Source: Aliitabrizicola sp031408575 (GTDB lineage Bacteria > Pseudomonadota > Alphaproteobacteria > Rhodobacterales > Rhodobacteraceae). Taken from it: a DNA stretch of 64,000 nucleotides. The stretch lies in the NCBI GenBank assembly GCA_031408575.1, contig JANNWS010000076.1, positions 1-64,000 on the forward strand, in the 5' to 3' direction. A program made the position numbers and the translations under genes. The stretch's first letter is position 1; every line of letters begins with the position of its first letter. Shown here piece by piece: positions 16,677-25,232 of the stretch. The notes beneath the pieces were generated by a model, which ran no database searches, was not told where the DNA came from, and saw only the letters and a list, made by a program, of their open reading frames with translations.

Positions 16677-17453
16677 TCACCAATGTTCGCCCAGAACTTC
16701 AGGAATTGCCGTAACCGCGTGGATCTTAGCGAAGCGTTCGTACATCCGTCCGTCGCTTTCTTCGTGACGGTCGTACCAGCCACCATACTTCAGCCAAAGG
16801 TCACGGCGCATAACAAATTGCATCAGGTCGATCTGTCCATGCACAACAGGAATCCCTCCGAACAAAAGGGCTTGGGTTTTAGCTAATTCACGGTCGCGCA
16901 GGTAATTGAAGCCTGCCGGGACAAGCCCACGCATCAGAACGGCATAGATTAATATTTCGTGATTGGTCGCCGGATAAAATTTTTGGCCCATGGTTTTGGT
17001 GCCAAAAACCTTGTCAACCCGTTTCAGCAGACTGCGCGGAACGATCGGCTTTTGCCGCCGAACAAGCGAGCTGACTTTGCTTTCAATCGCCTTCTTCAAC
17101 CGGTCGATAAGCACGGGGTAAAAGACATTGTCTGCGTTGCTGTGGATGATCCACTCGCCGGTTGCCGCGCGTATCCCATGGTCGCGGTTCGAATGGCCCC
17201 AGTCGTTTGCCCGCTTTGCAGTAATATTAAAGTGGGTTGCCGGATGAACTTCCATTCCTGCAACGTCGTCTGAATACTTGCTGGATTTTGGCCCATCGTG
17301 ATAAACTAAAACTTCGAAATCCTTGCAGGTCTGAGAGGCCAGACATTCCATCTTGCGACGGAAGATTTCGCGTGGGACCGAAGGTTCATAATCAGCAACA
17401 ATTATCGTAAACAACGGGGCGTTACTCACACCTGTATCCTTGAGAATCGCCAT
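16677..17453 (-). CDS. Glycosyltransferase family 2
   Basis: 258 residues with a GT-A fold start ('LFTIIVADYEPSVP'), 'ECLASQTCKDFEVLVYHDGP' typical of the nucleotide-binding region, and 'GEWIIHSNADNVFYP', where the Asp in 'NADN' corresponds to the metal-binding DXD position. It probably transfers a sugar during assembly of a surface polysaccharide. It lies 18 bases downstream of the RgpF-like gene on the same strand and is likely co-transcribed with it and manC. GC content is lower than in the flanking housekeeping genes, which fits a horizontally acquired glycan locus. Donor and acceptor cannot be predicted. Confidence 0.82.
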   Translation of the reverse strand: MAILKDTGVSNAPLFTIIVADYEPSVPREIFRRKMECLASQTCKDFEVLVYHDGPKSSKYSDDVAGMEVHPATHFNITAKRANDWGHSNRDHGIRAATGEWIIHSNADNVFYPVLIDRLKKAIESKVSSLVRRQKPIVPRSLLKRVDKVFGTKTMGQKFYPATNHEILIYAVLMRGLVPAGFNYLRDRELAKTQALLFGGIPVVHGQIDLMQFVMRRDLWLKYGGWYDRHEESDGRMYERFAKIHAVTAIPEVLGEHW

Positions 17454-17471
17454 ATCGAAATCCAGCTATGT

Positions 17472-18563
17472 TCAGCCATCCAGTGCTCTGATCTCGGCCA
17501 AGGTCACTGCATCTGGCGGGTGCAGCGTACTCATAACAAAGGCCGAAAGTGCTGCCTTTCGCATCTGCACAAACAGCGCACCGCGGTTCTTCTTCATAAA
17601 ATTCGTTAGACCTAACTGGTCGGTAGCCATATAGAAAGATGCATTGAATCGGCGACGCGAAACTGTCCGTTCGATATGCTGCAATGCCATGGTGCGCCAT
17701 TCTTGCGCGTCTTGAAAAGTTGCCAACAGCTTTGCACCTTCGTCGGCCAGCGGCGGATCGACATAAGCTGCGTGCTGAAGCGCGAGGCGTAGGAAATCCG
17801 TATCCTGCTGGGTGATTAGCATCAAAAACACACGGCGTGATGAAAGAGCGCCCAAGGGCACACGGGCTGCATGCATCGCCTTTGAAAAGCCACGCTCCCC
17901 CCGGTGAATGACACGCGCTTTGACATTCGAAAGCCGCAGCCCTTTCCAGAACTGCCAGAACTCAACCCGGTTAAGAACGGCCGAAGGAATGGAATAAAAA
18001 TAGCTTTCGATCATGCCTTTGTTGTCGGGCTGGTGGATACCGAGACGAGTGTGAACAAGGAGACCGGTGATCGCGTCAGGCACCGCTTCGGCCAAGGTCA
18101 GGGGACAAGGCCTTGGATGCATGGGAAGCCAGATGCTGTCATTCAGGATCACCACACGTTCCGGTCGCAAATCGAGAGCCTCCAACTGCAACATGCCGTC
18201 TCGATAGCCGCCAAAATCGTAGCCGAAATTCGGTCGTTCAAGTATCTTCCAGACCAGCGACTCGACCGACGCGGCACTCCCGTCGGGCAATCCGCCGTTT
18301 GCCACCAACAGCGTTGCATAGCCGCGTTCCTGCAGCCAGATGCAGGTGTTTATCACGCTGTCGGGCAGTCGGGCGGGCTGATAAACCAGAAAAATGCAGA
18401 TTTTCGAGGTGGCAGGCGCACCTCCGTCGCGCAGGCTTTGCTGCCCTTTGCGCCACGCATCGTAGCGAGCCTGTTGGATCGGTTCGTAGAAAAAAGCCGG
18501 TAGGCTGGCGATCTGCTCAAACAGCCGGCCCAGTTCGCGCCGCAGTTTCCAGCCAGGGATCAT
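17472..18563 (-). CDS. RgpF-like rhamnan synthesis family protein
   Basis: 363 residues. The segment 'KICIFLVYQPARLPDSV' followed by 'RPNFGYDFGGYRDGM' (about residues 112-125) and 'VVILNDSIWLP' matches the RgpF family of polysaccharide-assembly glycosyltransferases (PF05045). The gene overlaps the upstream manC stop by four bases (ATGA at 18560-18563), so the two are translationally coupled. It likely adds or polymerises a deoxyhexose or mannose unit at the inner face of the membrane. The specific sugar is not shown. The rest of the protein has no recognised catalytic residues. Confidence 0.8.
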   Translation of the reverse strand: MIPGWKLRRELGRLFEQIASLPAFFYEPIQQARYDAWRKGQQSLRDGGAPATSKICIFLVYQPARLPDSVINTCIWLQERGYATLLVANGGLPDGSAASVESLVWKILERPNFGYDFGGYRDGMLQLEALDLRPERVVILNDSIWLPMHPRPCPLTLAEAVPDAITGLLVHTRLGIHQPDNKGMIESYFYSIPSAVLNRVEFWQFWKGLRLSNVKARVIHRGERGFSKAMHAARVPLGALSSRRVFLMLITQQDTDFLRLALQHAAYVDPPLADEGAKLLATFQDAQEWRTMALQHIERTVSRRRFNASFYMATDQLGLTNFMKKNRGALFVQMRKAALSAFVMSTLHPPDAVTLAEIRALDG

Positions 18564-20032
18564 CGCGCCCCCCGCCAGGCGGAGGCGTTACCAGCCATTG
18601 CCGCTGCCTCCTGCCCTCGGGAATAGACATCCTCGTACCGGATGATGTCATCCTCACCCAGATAAACGCCGGTTTGCACCTCGATCAGCACCATCGGCAC
18701 CTTGCCGGGGTTTTCCATCCGGTGAATGGCCCCCAGCGGGACATAGACCGACTGGTTTTCCGACAACAGCCGCACGTCCCCGTCGACGGTCACTCGGGCG
18801 GTGCCGGCCACGACGATCCAGTGCTCCGACCGGTGAACATGGCTTTGAAGGCTGAGCGCCGCCCCGGGATGAACAACGATGCGCTTCACCTGAAAGCGAT
18901 CCGAAAAGATCAGCGTGTCGAACCACCCCCAAGGCCGGTGGTCACGCGGAAAGGTCTCGGCCTGACGTGCGCCCTTGGCCTTGAGTGCAGCAACCGCCTG
19001 CTTGACCTCTTGCGAGCGCGACCGGTCAGCGACCAGCACGGCGTCGGCCATCGCAACGACGATCAGGTCGCGCAGCCCGATACCCACCAGTTCAAGCCCA
19101 TCGGTTTCGGACCGCAAAAGGCTGCCTTCGCAATCAATCGTCGTGACATGGCCATGGGTTGCGGTTCCTGCCTCATCCGGCCCGCTTTCGCGCCAGACCG
19201 ACGCCCAGTCGCCAAGATCGGACCACGCCCCGGCGAATGGCACAACCTTGAGGTTGGACGCCCGTTCCATCACTGCATAATCAATGGATATGTCTTCGAT
19301 CCCCGCCCAGGGCTCGGCTGCCAGACGTAAAAAACCCAGATCACTTTTCGCGCCTTCGACGGCGGCACGCACCGGGGCGATCATGGCTGGCGCATGGGCC
19401 GCAAAGGCCGCCAGCACCGTCGCGACGGAGGTCAGAAAAATACCCGCGTTCCACAAATACCGTCCAGAGGCCAGCATTTCGGCAGCCTGGGCAGTGTCGG
19501 GTTTTTCTACAAACCGTTTCAGCGGCAGCGGTCGCGGCGCACCAGCCGCCGGAACAGCGTCCAGCTCCAGCCAGCCATAGCCGGTTTCGGCCCGATCCGG
19601 CAGGATCCCGAACGTCACGATCTCGCCTGCTCTTGCAGCCGGCACACCGGAAATCAGGGCGGCGCGGAAGGCCTCTCTGTCTGGCACGACCTGATCCGAC
19701 GGCATCACCAGCATCAGCGCCTTCGGATCGGCAGCCGCCATATGGATCGCGGCAGCAAGAATGGCGGGGGCCGTGTTGCGGGCAGAAGGCTCGATCAGGA
19801 TCGGACCAGGATCTATTCCGGCCGCTGCCAGCTGCTCGGTCACGATGAAACGGAAGTCTGCGCTAGTAATGATCGTTGGTGCCGCAACATCGGGGCCCAC
19901 AACGCGCCGGGCGGCAGCCTGAAACAGTGTCTCGGTGTCGGTCAACGGCGTGAATTGCTTGGGAAAACTTTTGCGAGACAACGGCCAAAGGCGTGTACCA
20001 GAACCGCCGCACAAAAGAACAGGATGAATCAT
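18560..20032 (-). CDS. manC: Mannose-1-phosphate guanylyltransferase / mannose-6-phosphate isomerase
   Basis: 490-residue bifunctional enzyme of the ManC/AlgA type, the usual length. The N-terminal pyrophosphorylase motif 'GGSGTRLWPLSR' is at about residues 9-20, with 'FPKQF' next and 'FVEKPD' near 170. The C-terminal third is a cupin isomerase domain ('RPWGWFDTL', 'HRSEHWIVVAGTA', 'VPLGAIHR'). It makes GDP-mannose from mannose-1-phosphate and may isomerise fructose-6-phosphate. It is divergent from the phosphomannomutase gene across a 160-base gap, and together they supply GDP-mannose for the locus. Confidence 0.93.
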   Translation of the reverse strand: MIHPVLLCGGSGTRLWPLSRKSFPKQFTPLTDTETLFQAAARRVVGPDVAAPTIITSADFRFIVTEQLAAAGIDPGPILIEPSARNTAPAILAAAIHMAAADPKALMLVMPSDQVVPDREAFRAALISGVPAARAGEIVTFGILPDRAETGYGWLELDAVPAAGAPRPLPLKRFVEKPDTAQAAEMLASGRYLWNAGIFLTSVATVLAAFAAHAPAMIAPVRAAVEGAKSDLGFLRLAAEPWAGIEDISIDYAVMERASNLKVVPFAGAWSDLGDWASVWRESGPDEAGTATHGHVTTIDCEGSLLRSETDGLELVGIGLRDLIVVAMADAVLVADRSRSQEVKQAVAALKAKGARQAETFPRDHRPWGWFDTLIFSDRFQVKRIVVHPGAALSLQSHVHRSEHWIVVAGTARVTVDGDVRLLSENQSVYVPLGAIHRMENPGKVPMVLIEVQTGVYLGEDDIIRYEDVYSRGQEAAAMAGNASAWRGAR

Positions 20033-20193
20033 GGGAGAATTTCCGCTGCGCGCTTATTTCAGGTTTTTTGCCTCTGGCGCAGTGTGGCCGCTCGTCAGCA
20101 GGGGCGCAAGATGCGAACCGACCAACCGCTTGACCCAGCCGGGGATCCGTGGTCGTGCTTCAGCACACTCGGGAACCCTATAAAATGCCACCC

Positions 20194-21573
20194 ATGACCT
20201 GCTTCAAGGCGTACGATATCCGGGGCCGTCTTGGTATTGACCTGGACGACCAGATCGCACGCCGGATAGGCCGCGCTTTTGCGCAGGCGCTGAATGCGCG
20301 GCGCGTGGTCGTCGGTCGCGATTGCCGCGCCTCATCGGAATCGTTGATGGCGGCGGTTGTCGAGGGGCTGGTGGCGGGCGGCGTGGAAGTGCTGGATCTG
20401 GGGCTTTGCGGCACCGAAGAGATGTATTTCGCAACGACGCATTTCGAAGCCGACGGCGGTATAGAAATCACCGCTTCGCACAACCCGATGGACTACAACG
20501 GCATGAAGCTGGTGCGCAAAGGGTCTGCACCGCTTGATACCACCACAGGTCTGGCTGAAATTCAGCGACTGTCAGAAGCCGTTGAGGCGTCTGCGGTTCC
20601 TGGCGGGACCGTGCGACCAGCCACAGGCGCGCGTGCAGCCTATGTCGACCGGGCCGTATCCTTCGTTGACCCAACTGTTTTTCGGCCCCTAACCATCCTC
20701 GTTAATGCTGGTAATGGTGCAGCGGGGCCGACCTTTGACGCCATCGCACGGCGGCTGGCCGCGCAGGACGCACCGCTACGGTTTGTCCGCATGCATCATG
20801 AACCCGATAGCAGCTTTCCGAACGGAATTCCGAACCCGCTGCTTCCTCAGAATCAACCCGTCACAGCTTCTGCGGTCTTGCAGGCGGGGGCAGACATGGG
20901 CGTGGCCTGGGATGGCGACTTTGACCGGTGTTTCTTTTTCGACCACAAGGGCAACTTCATTCCCGGTGAGTATGTCGTGGGCCTTCTGGCCGAGGTGTTT
21001 CTGGCCAAGGAACCGGGAGCCACGATCGTTCATGACCCCCGCGTGATCTGGAACACCGACGACGTCGTCAGGCGCGCGGGTGGACGGGCTGTGCAGGCCC
21101 GCACCGGCCATGCGTTTCTGAAGCAGGCGCTGCGCGATACCGGGGCTGTCTATGGCGGCGAGATATCGGCGCATCACTATTTCCGTGATTTCATGGCGTG
21201 TGATTCCGGCATGATCCCTTGGTTGCTTGTTGCCGAATTGATCAGCCGCAGCGGCAAATCGCTTTCAGAACTGGTGTCGGACAGGATGGCGGCCTTCCCC
21301 TCGTCGGGTGAGATCAACTTTGTCTGCGCCGACAGCGAAACCGCCATTGGCCGCGTTCTTGACGCTTTCGCGGCGATGGCCCCAGCGCGCGACGACACCG
21401 ATGGCCTGAGCCTCGCCTTCGCCGACTGGCGTCTGAACCTGCGCCGATCGAATACCGAACCCCTGCTGCGCCTCAACGTCGAGACAAGGGACTCAAGGGT
21501 CGATCTCGATGCAAAAGTCACCCAGATCCGGGCGTTGATCGAAATGCCCTCGCCGCTGGCAGGTGCCGCTTGA
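20194..21573 (+). CDS. manB: Phosphomannomutase / phosphoglucomutase
   Basis: 459 residues, normal for the alpha-D-phosphohexomutase family. The phosphoserine loop 'TASHNPMDYNGMK' has its catalytic Ser at about 95, the metal-binding 'DGDFDRC' is near 250 and the phosphate-binding 'RRSNTEPLLRLN' is near the C-terminus. It interconverts mannose-6-P and mannose-1-P, feeding ManC on the opposite strand. ATG 20194 is chosen because 'CFKAYDIRG' is the normal family N-terminus. Earlier in-frame starts at 20149 and 20185 have no better ribosome site. No strong Shine-Dalgarno sequence is visible. Confidence 0.92.
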   Translation: MTCFKAYDIRGRLGIDLDDQIARRIGRAFAQALNARRVVVGRDCRASSESLMAAVVEGLVAGGVEVLDLGLCGTEEMYFATTHFEADGGIEITASHNPMDYNGMKLVRKGSAPLDTTTGLAEIQRLSEAVEASAVPGGTVRPATGARAAYVDRAVSFVDPTVFRPLTILVNAGNGAAGPTFDAIARRLAAQDAPLRFVRMHHEPDSSFPNGIPNPLLPQNQPVTASAVLQAGADMGVAWDGDFDRCFFFDHKGNFIPGEYVVGLLAEVFLAKEPGATIVHDPRVIWNTDDVVRRAGGRAVQARTGHAFLKQALRDTGAVYGGEISAHHYFRDFMACDSGMIPWLLVAELISRSGKSLSELVSDRMAAFPSSGEINFVCADSETAIGRVLDAFAAMAPARDDTDGLSLAFADWRLNLRRSNTEPLLRLNVETRDSRVDLDAKVTQIRALIEMPSPLAGAA

Positions 21574-21702
21574 TCGCCCGGACTTGCCCCGGCAGCCTTG
21601 TCGGAGTGGTTCCACAGGCTGGAACATGACAAACTAGCGACGAAGTATATTTCGGCCACGTGAGCCGTGTTTGGTAGTTCTCAATTTAAGTGATTTTCGG
21701 AT

Positions 21703-21972
21703 CACCACTTTCCCGTTCTGGCGCGTGACCTTGTAGTCAGCCGCGAGGTGGCAGGAGATCACGCCACCTATTTCAGCGGCAAGGCCCTCGAAGACATAGC
21801 CCAAGCGGTTGAAATCTGGCTTGAAGCGTTCAGGTCAGGGCGTCACCGCCCGTCCGACGGCATGCTCTGGCTGACCTGGAAGCAAAGTACGCGCCAGTTG
21901 TTGGCAGCCCTTGGTGTAAACGTGTCTGCAGAAGCGGCAAACGGCGGCGGCCAAGTGCTTGCAGTCTCGTAA
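21703..21972 (+). pseudogene. Glycosyltransferase C-terminal remnant
   Basis: A readable stretch 'FPVLARDLVVSREVAG', 'DHATYFSGKALEDIAQ', 'EIWLEAFRSG' and 'MLWLTWKQSTRQLLAAL' matches the last part of GT4 glycosyltransferases (the 'REVAGD.A.YF' and 'WLTW..S..QLL' elements). Nothing of the catalytic domains precedes it, and it has no convincing start. It is best read as the tail of a deleted glycosyltransferase, next to tRNA-Leu. The 270 bases otherwise hold no gene. Confidence 0.7.
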
Positions 21973-22014
21973 AACGCAGTCACCAGACCCGTCTGAACAT
22001 GCACGGATTGCACA

Positions 22015-22036
22015 TTGCCAGACAGAACGCTGGCAA
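22015..22036 (-). terminator. Hairpin downstream of tRNA-Leu
   Basis: Perfect 7-base inverted repeat TTGCCAG-N8-CTGGCAA, 16 bases past the encoded CCA end of the leftward tRNA. No T-run follows, so it may be a processing or weak termination structure. Confidence 0.4.
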
Positions 22037-22051
22037 GCGCCGCGTCCAAAC

Positions 22052-22135
22052 TGGTGCCCGAGGTCGGACTCGAACCGACACGCCTCGCGGCGGGGGATTT
22101 TGAGTCCCCTGCGTCTACCATTTCACCACTCGGGC
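22052..22135 (-). tRNA. tRNA-Leu (CAA)
   Basis: 84-base tRNA on the minus strand. The acceptor arms are GCCCGAG (5') and CTCGGGC followed by A and an encoded CCA (22052-22054). The T-arm 'GGTTCGAGTCC' is standard, a long variable arm is present, and the anticodon stem GGGGA/TCCCC holds the loop CTCAAAA, giving anticodon CAA for the UUG codon. Fold and long variable arm identify leucine. Confidence 0.93.
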
Positions 22136-22220
22136 AGTGAAACGTGGGTTTAGTCGGGGCGCGGCGTGGCGTCAATCGTTGACGAACATCGAGTCGTAGT
22201 CAGGCGCTTCAATTCAGCCG

Positions 22221-23063
22221 CTACAGCCGGTCGGTAGAGAAGGTATCGCAATCGGCGATCTGGCCCGAGTCTAGCCCGGTTGCGAACCAACGTTGGCGTT
22301 GCTCGGATGTGCCGTGAGTAAAAGTGTGCGGCATCGGGCGCTGGCCAGCATTGCGCTGCAACGTATCATCGCCGATCTGGCGCGCCGCTGTCAGCGCCTC
22401 GTCCAGATCGCCCGGCTCGATCGAGCCGAACCGCACCCCGGCCTGCCGCGCCCAGATGCCGGCAAAACAATCGGCCTGCAACTCGACCCGGACCGAGATA
22501 TCGTTGCTGTCCGTCTCAGACATGCGCTGGCGTGCGGCAGTGGTCTTGCCCAGGATTCCGAGTTCGGCCTGCACATGATGGCCGATCTCATGCGCCACCA
22601 CATAGGCCGCGGCGAAATCGCCCTTTGCCCCAAGCCGCTGCTCCAACGTGGCAAAAAAATCGGTGTCGAGGTAGGCCTTCTTGTCCAGCGGGCAGTAAAA
22701 CGGCCCGGTGGCCCCGCTCGCGCCGCCGCAGGGTGATTGAGTCACGCCCTTGAACAGCACCAGCGTGGCCGGCGTATACTGTCTGCCCAACTGATCACGA
22801 AACACCTCGGCCCAGATTTCCTCGGTGTCGGCCAGCGTGACCGACACAAACTCGCCCGCCGCGCGATCGGCATCCGTCAACTCGACCGACTTGCCCGACG
22901 ATGCGCCGGGGTCTTGAAGAAGCGGTGACACATCGACCCCAAGGAAAAGCCCTATCAACAGGACCACGACAGCGCCCAGACCGCCGACGCCCGCCGTCCG
23001 GCCCATGGTAGACCGCCTGCGATCCTCGATGTTGTTGCTGCCGCGCCGTCCCCGCCATTCCAT
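22221..23063 (-). CDS. Neutral zinc metallopeptidase, YpfJ family
   Basis: 280 residues. An N-terminal 'MEWRGRRGSNNIEDRR' is followed by one membrane segment (about residues 24-43, 'GVGGLGAVVVLLIGLFLG'), so the protein is likely anchored in the inner membrane with its domain outside. 'VAHEIGHHVQ' (HEIGH at about 158-162) is the zincin motif, and 'ELQADCFAGIW' supplies the third metal ligand. The family is poorly characterised and no substrate is known. I choose ATG 23063 because the family begins this way; ATG 23075 adds four residues. Divergent from the dsbB gene. Confidence 0.85.
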   Translation of the reverse strand: MEWRGRRGSNNIEDRRRSTMGRTAGVGGLGAVVVLLIGLFLGVDVSPLLQDPGASSGKSVELTDADRAAGEFVSVTLADTEEIWAEVFRDQLGRQYTPATLVLFKGVTQSPCGGASGATGPFYCPLDKKAYLDTDFFATLEQRLGAKGDFAAAYVVAHEIGHHVQAELGILGKTTAARQRMSETDSNDISVRVELQADCFAGIWARQAGVRFGSIEPGDLDEALTAARQIGDDTLQRNAGQRPMPHTFTHGTSEQRQRWFATGLDSGQIADCDTFSTDRL

Positions 23064-23293
23064 GTCGATCCCCATGCATGATCAAAGCAAAACGCATGTT
23101 AGACCGCATTTGCAACGGGACGAAGGCTTTTTCCACGCCGCCTCGGTTGCCAAGGTGCGCGGTGGCCGATCCCGCCCCCCGTTTCACGTCAAGGTGCGCC
23201 CGGTTGACCTTTCGCCGCGCCGGGCGGGCGGCTATGATATCATGCTGCTGGATCGTACATGTCTGACCGGCGTGAAAAAAGGGACGACACGGA

Positions 23294-23764
23294 ATGTTTT
23301 CGCGCAACGGATGGATCGTTGTGGCTGCAGGCGGGTCACTCGCGCTGCTTCTGGGTGCCTTCGCGTTTCAATATATCGGGGGGATGGCACCCTGCAAGAT
23401 GTGCCTCTGGCAGCGCTGGCCGCATGCTGCGGCGGTGCTGATCGGGGCTGTGGCGCTTTTTGTGCCGGGACGGATCCTGCTATTGGCCGGGGCTGCGGCG
23501 GCGCTGACGACGGCGGCGATCGGCGTTTATCACACGGGTGTGGAACGGGCGTGGTGGCAGGGTCCGACGAGCTGTACCTCTGGTTCTGTCGCAGGGCTTT
23601 CACCCGAGGAGTTGCTGAACCAGATCCTCGCCGCCCCCATCGTGCGCTGTGACGAGGTGGCGTGGGCGATGTTCGGCGTCTCGATGGCTTCGTGGAATGC
23701 GATCCTGTCGTTCGGTCTGGTTGTGGCGTGGCTGGCAGCAGCGCGGGCCGCAGATCGAGCCTGA
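23294..23764 (+). CDS. dsbB: Disulfide bond formation protein DsbB
   Basis: 156-residue inner-membrane protein with four hydrophobic segments. The first periplasmic loop has 'CKMC' (about residues 34-37), the quinone-linked redox pair, followed by 'LWQRWPH'. The second loop has two spaced cysteines ('TSCTSG' and 'VRCDE'), the pair that reoxidises DsbA. It passes electrons from DsbA to quinone. A GGGA ribosome site precedes the ATG. No dsbA gene is nearby. Its product could act on the cysteine-rich exported proteins at 1703 and 2794, which is only a general expectation. Confidence 0.9.
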   Translation: MFSRNGWIVVAAGGSLALLLGAFAFQYIGGMAPCKMCLWQRWPHAAAVLIGAVALFVPGRILLLAGAAAALTTAAIGVYHTGVERAWWQGPTSCTSGSVAGLSPEELLNQILAAPIVRCDEVAWAMFGVSMASWNAILSFGLVVAWLAAARAADRA

Positions 23765-23768
23765 CCCG

Positions 23769-24203
23769 TCAGCGTCGTCCGGCCTTGCGCGTGGTCAACA
23801 ACAGGTTCGTCTCGCTGGTCGTGACCCCCTCGAACATGCGGATTCGGGCCAGCACTTCGTCCAGTTCAGCCAGCGTCGTCGCCCCTATTTCTGCGATCAG
23901 ATCCCATTTGCCATTGGTGGTGTGAACCGCCTGCACGGCCGGCAGGCCCAACAGACGCGACAGGATGCGCTCGGTTCCGCGCCCCTCGATCCCGATCATC
24001 ATCAACCCGCGCACCGGGGCGGCGGTGACATCGCTGCGGGTCAGCACGGTGAAACCCGCAATTTCGCCGCGTGCTGCCAGACGCTCCATCCGGGCGCGCA
24101 CAGTGGCGCGCGACAACCCCAGGCGGGCCGCAAGATCGGAAAGTGCTGCACGCCCGTCACGGCGCAACTCGGCAATCAGCCGCTGGTCGGTTTCATCCAT
24201 CAT
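23769..24203 (-). CDS. Lrp/AsnC family transcriptional regulator
   Basis: 144 residues from ATG 24203 (ATG 24200 is also possible). The N-terminal winged helix 'DETDQRLIAELRRDGRAALSDLA' and 'LGLSRATVRARMERL' is followed by an AsnC ligand-binding domain ('VRGLMMIGIEGRG', 'AVHTTNGKWDLIAEI'). It lies divergent to the arginase gene across about 105 bases, so it very probably senses arginine or ornithine and controls arginase and ornithine cyclodeaminase. That is inference from position and the known role of divergent Lrp regulators beside amino acid catabolic genes. Confidence 0.88.
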   Translation of the reverse strand: MMDETDQRLIAELRRDGRAALSDLAARLGLSRATVRARMERLAARGEIAGFTVLTRSDVTAAPVRGLMMIGIEGRGTERILSRLLGLPAVQAVHTTNGKWDLIAEIGATTLAELDEVLARIRMFEGVTTSETNLLLTTRKAGRR

Positions 24204-24308
24204 GCTTGTCTTGCCCGCCGTTTTGCGCAGTCTGATACACGAAACGATAATAATGTCGCTGGAAATCACCGCAAGTCGGAATGACCTTCGCCGCTCAAGG
24301 AGACGCCC

Positions 24309-25232
24309 ATGACACATTGCATCCTGATCGGCGCGCCGATTGACAGCGGCCAGCGACGCCCTGGCTGCCTGATGGGGCCATCAGCCTACCGCGTGGCCGG
24401 GATTGCCCAGGCGCTGCGTGATCTGGGCCACGCGGTCGAGGATCGGGGCGATCTGGTGCTGGGCACGCTGCTCGACGTGACACCCGCGAACCCGCTGGTC
24501 CACTCGCTACCAGAGACATTGGGCTGGACCGACGCGCTGGCGGAAGCGGCGGTAGCAGCGCTGCGATCCGGCTTTCCGATCTTTCTGGGCGGCGATCATT
24601 CGCTGGCGCTCGGCACGGTGGCGGGGGCTGCAACCCATGCGGTAACGGTCAACCGCCCATTGTTCCTGCTGTGGCTGGATGCCCACTCTGATTTCCACAC
24701 GCCGATGACGACGATCAGCGGCAACCTGCACGGCACTCCGGTGGCCTACATCGCCGGTCGCGCGGGGTTCGAAGAGTTTCCACCCTTCCCGGCCCCCCTG
24801 CCCGCCGACCGGATCTGCCTTTACGGTATCAGGTCGGTCGATCCGGCCGAACACGCGGCCTTGCTGGACCATGACATCGCGATCAAGGACATGCGGGTGC
24901 TGGATGAGTACGGCATCGTTGCCCCGCTGCGCGCTTTCCTTGACCGGGTTCGTGCAGAAAACGGGATGCTGCATGTCTCGCTTGACGTCGATTTCCTCGA
25001 TCCCTCGATTGCACCTGCGGTTGGTACCACCGTGCCGGGGGGGGCCACGTTCCGTGAAGCACATCTGGTGATGGAACTGCTGCACGAATCAGGCCTGGTG
25101 ACGTCGCTCGACCTCGTGGAACTGAACCCCTTCCTGGATGAACGCGGCCGTACAGCGCGCCTGATGGTTGATCTTGTGGCCAGCCTGATGGGCCGCAAGG
25201 TTTTCGACCGACCCACACGGAGCTTTGGATGA
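24309..25232 (+). CDS. rocF: Arginase
   Basis: 307 residues, the normal length. Binuclear manganese ligands are all visible: 'GGDHS' (His97), 'DAHSDFH' (Asp124, His126, Asp128) and 'LDVDFLDPS' (about residue 225). It hydrolyses L-arginine to ornithine and urea in the cytoplasm. 'AAGGAG' precedes the ATG. The stop overlaps the next start (ATGA at 25229), coupling it to ornithine cyclodeaminase. An Lrp regulator is divergent upstream. Confidence 0.94.
   Translation: MTHCILIGAPIDSGQRRPGCLMGPSAYRVAGIAQALRDLGHAVEDRGDLVLGTLLDVTPANPLVHSLPETLGWTDALAEAAVAALRSGFPIFLGGDHSLALGTVAGAATHAVTVNRPLFLLWLDAHSDFHTPMTTISGNLHGTPVAYIAGRAGFEEFPPFPAPLPADRICLYGIRSVDPAEHAALLDHDIAIKDMRVLDEYGIVAPLRAFLDRVRAENGMLHVSLDVDFLDPSIAPAVGTTVPGGATFREAHLVMELLHESGLVTSLDLVELNPFLDERGRTARLMVDLVASLMGRKVFDRPTRSFG

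Noticed and set aside
21843..22175. A minus-strand frame with 'GEMVDAGDSKSPAARRVGSSPTSG'-type sequence (seen in part)
   Set aside because: It is a translation of the tRNA-Leu gene.
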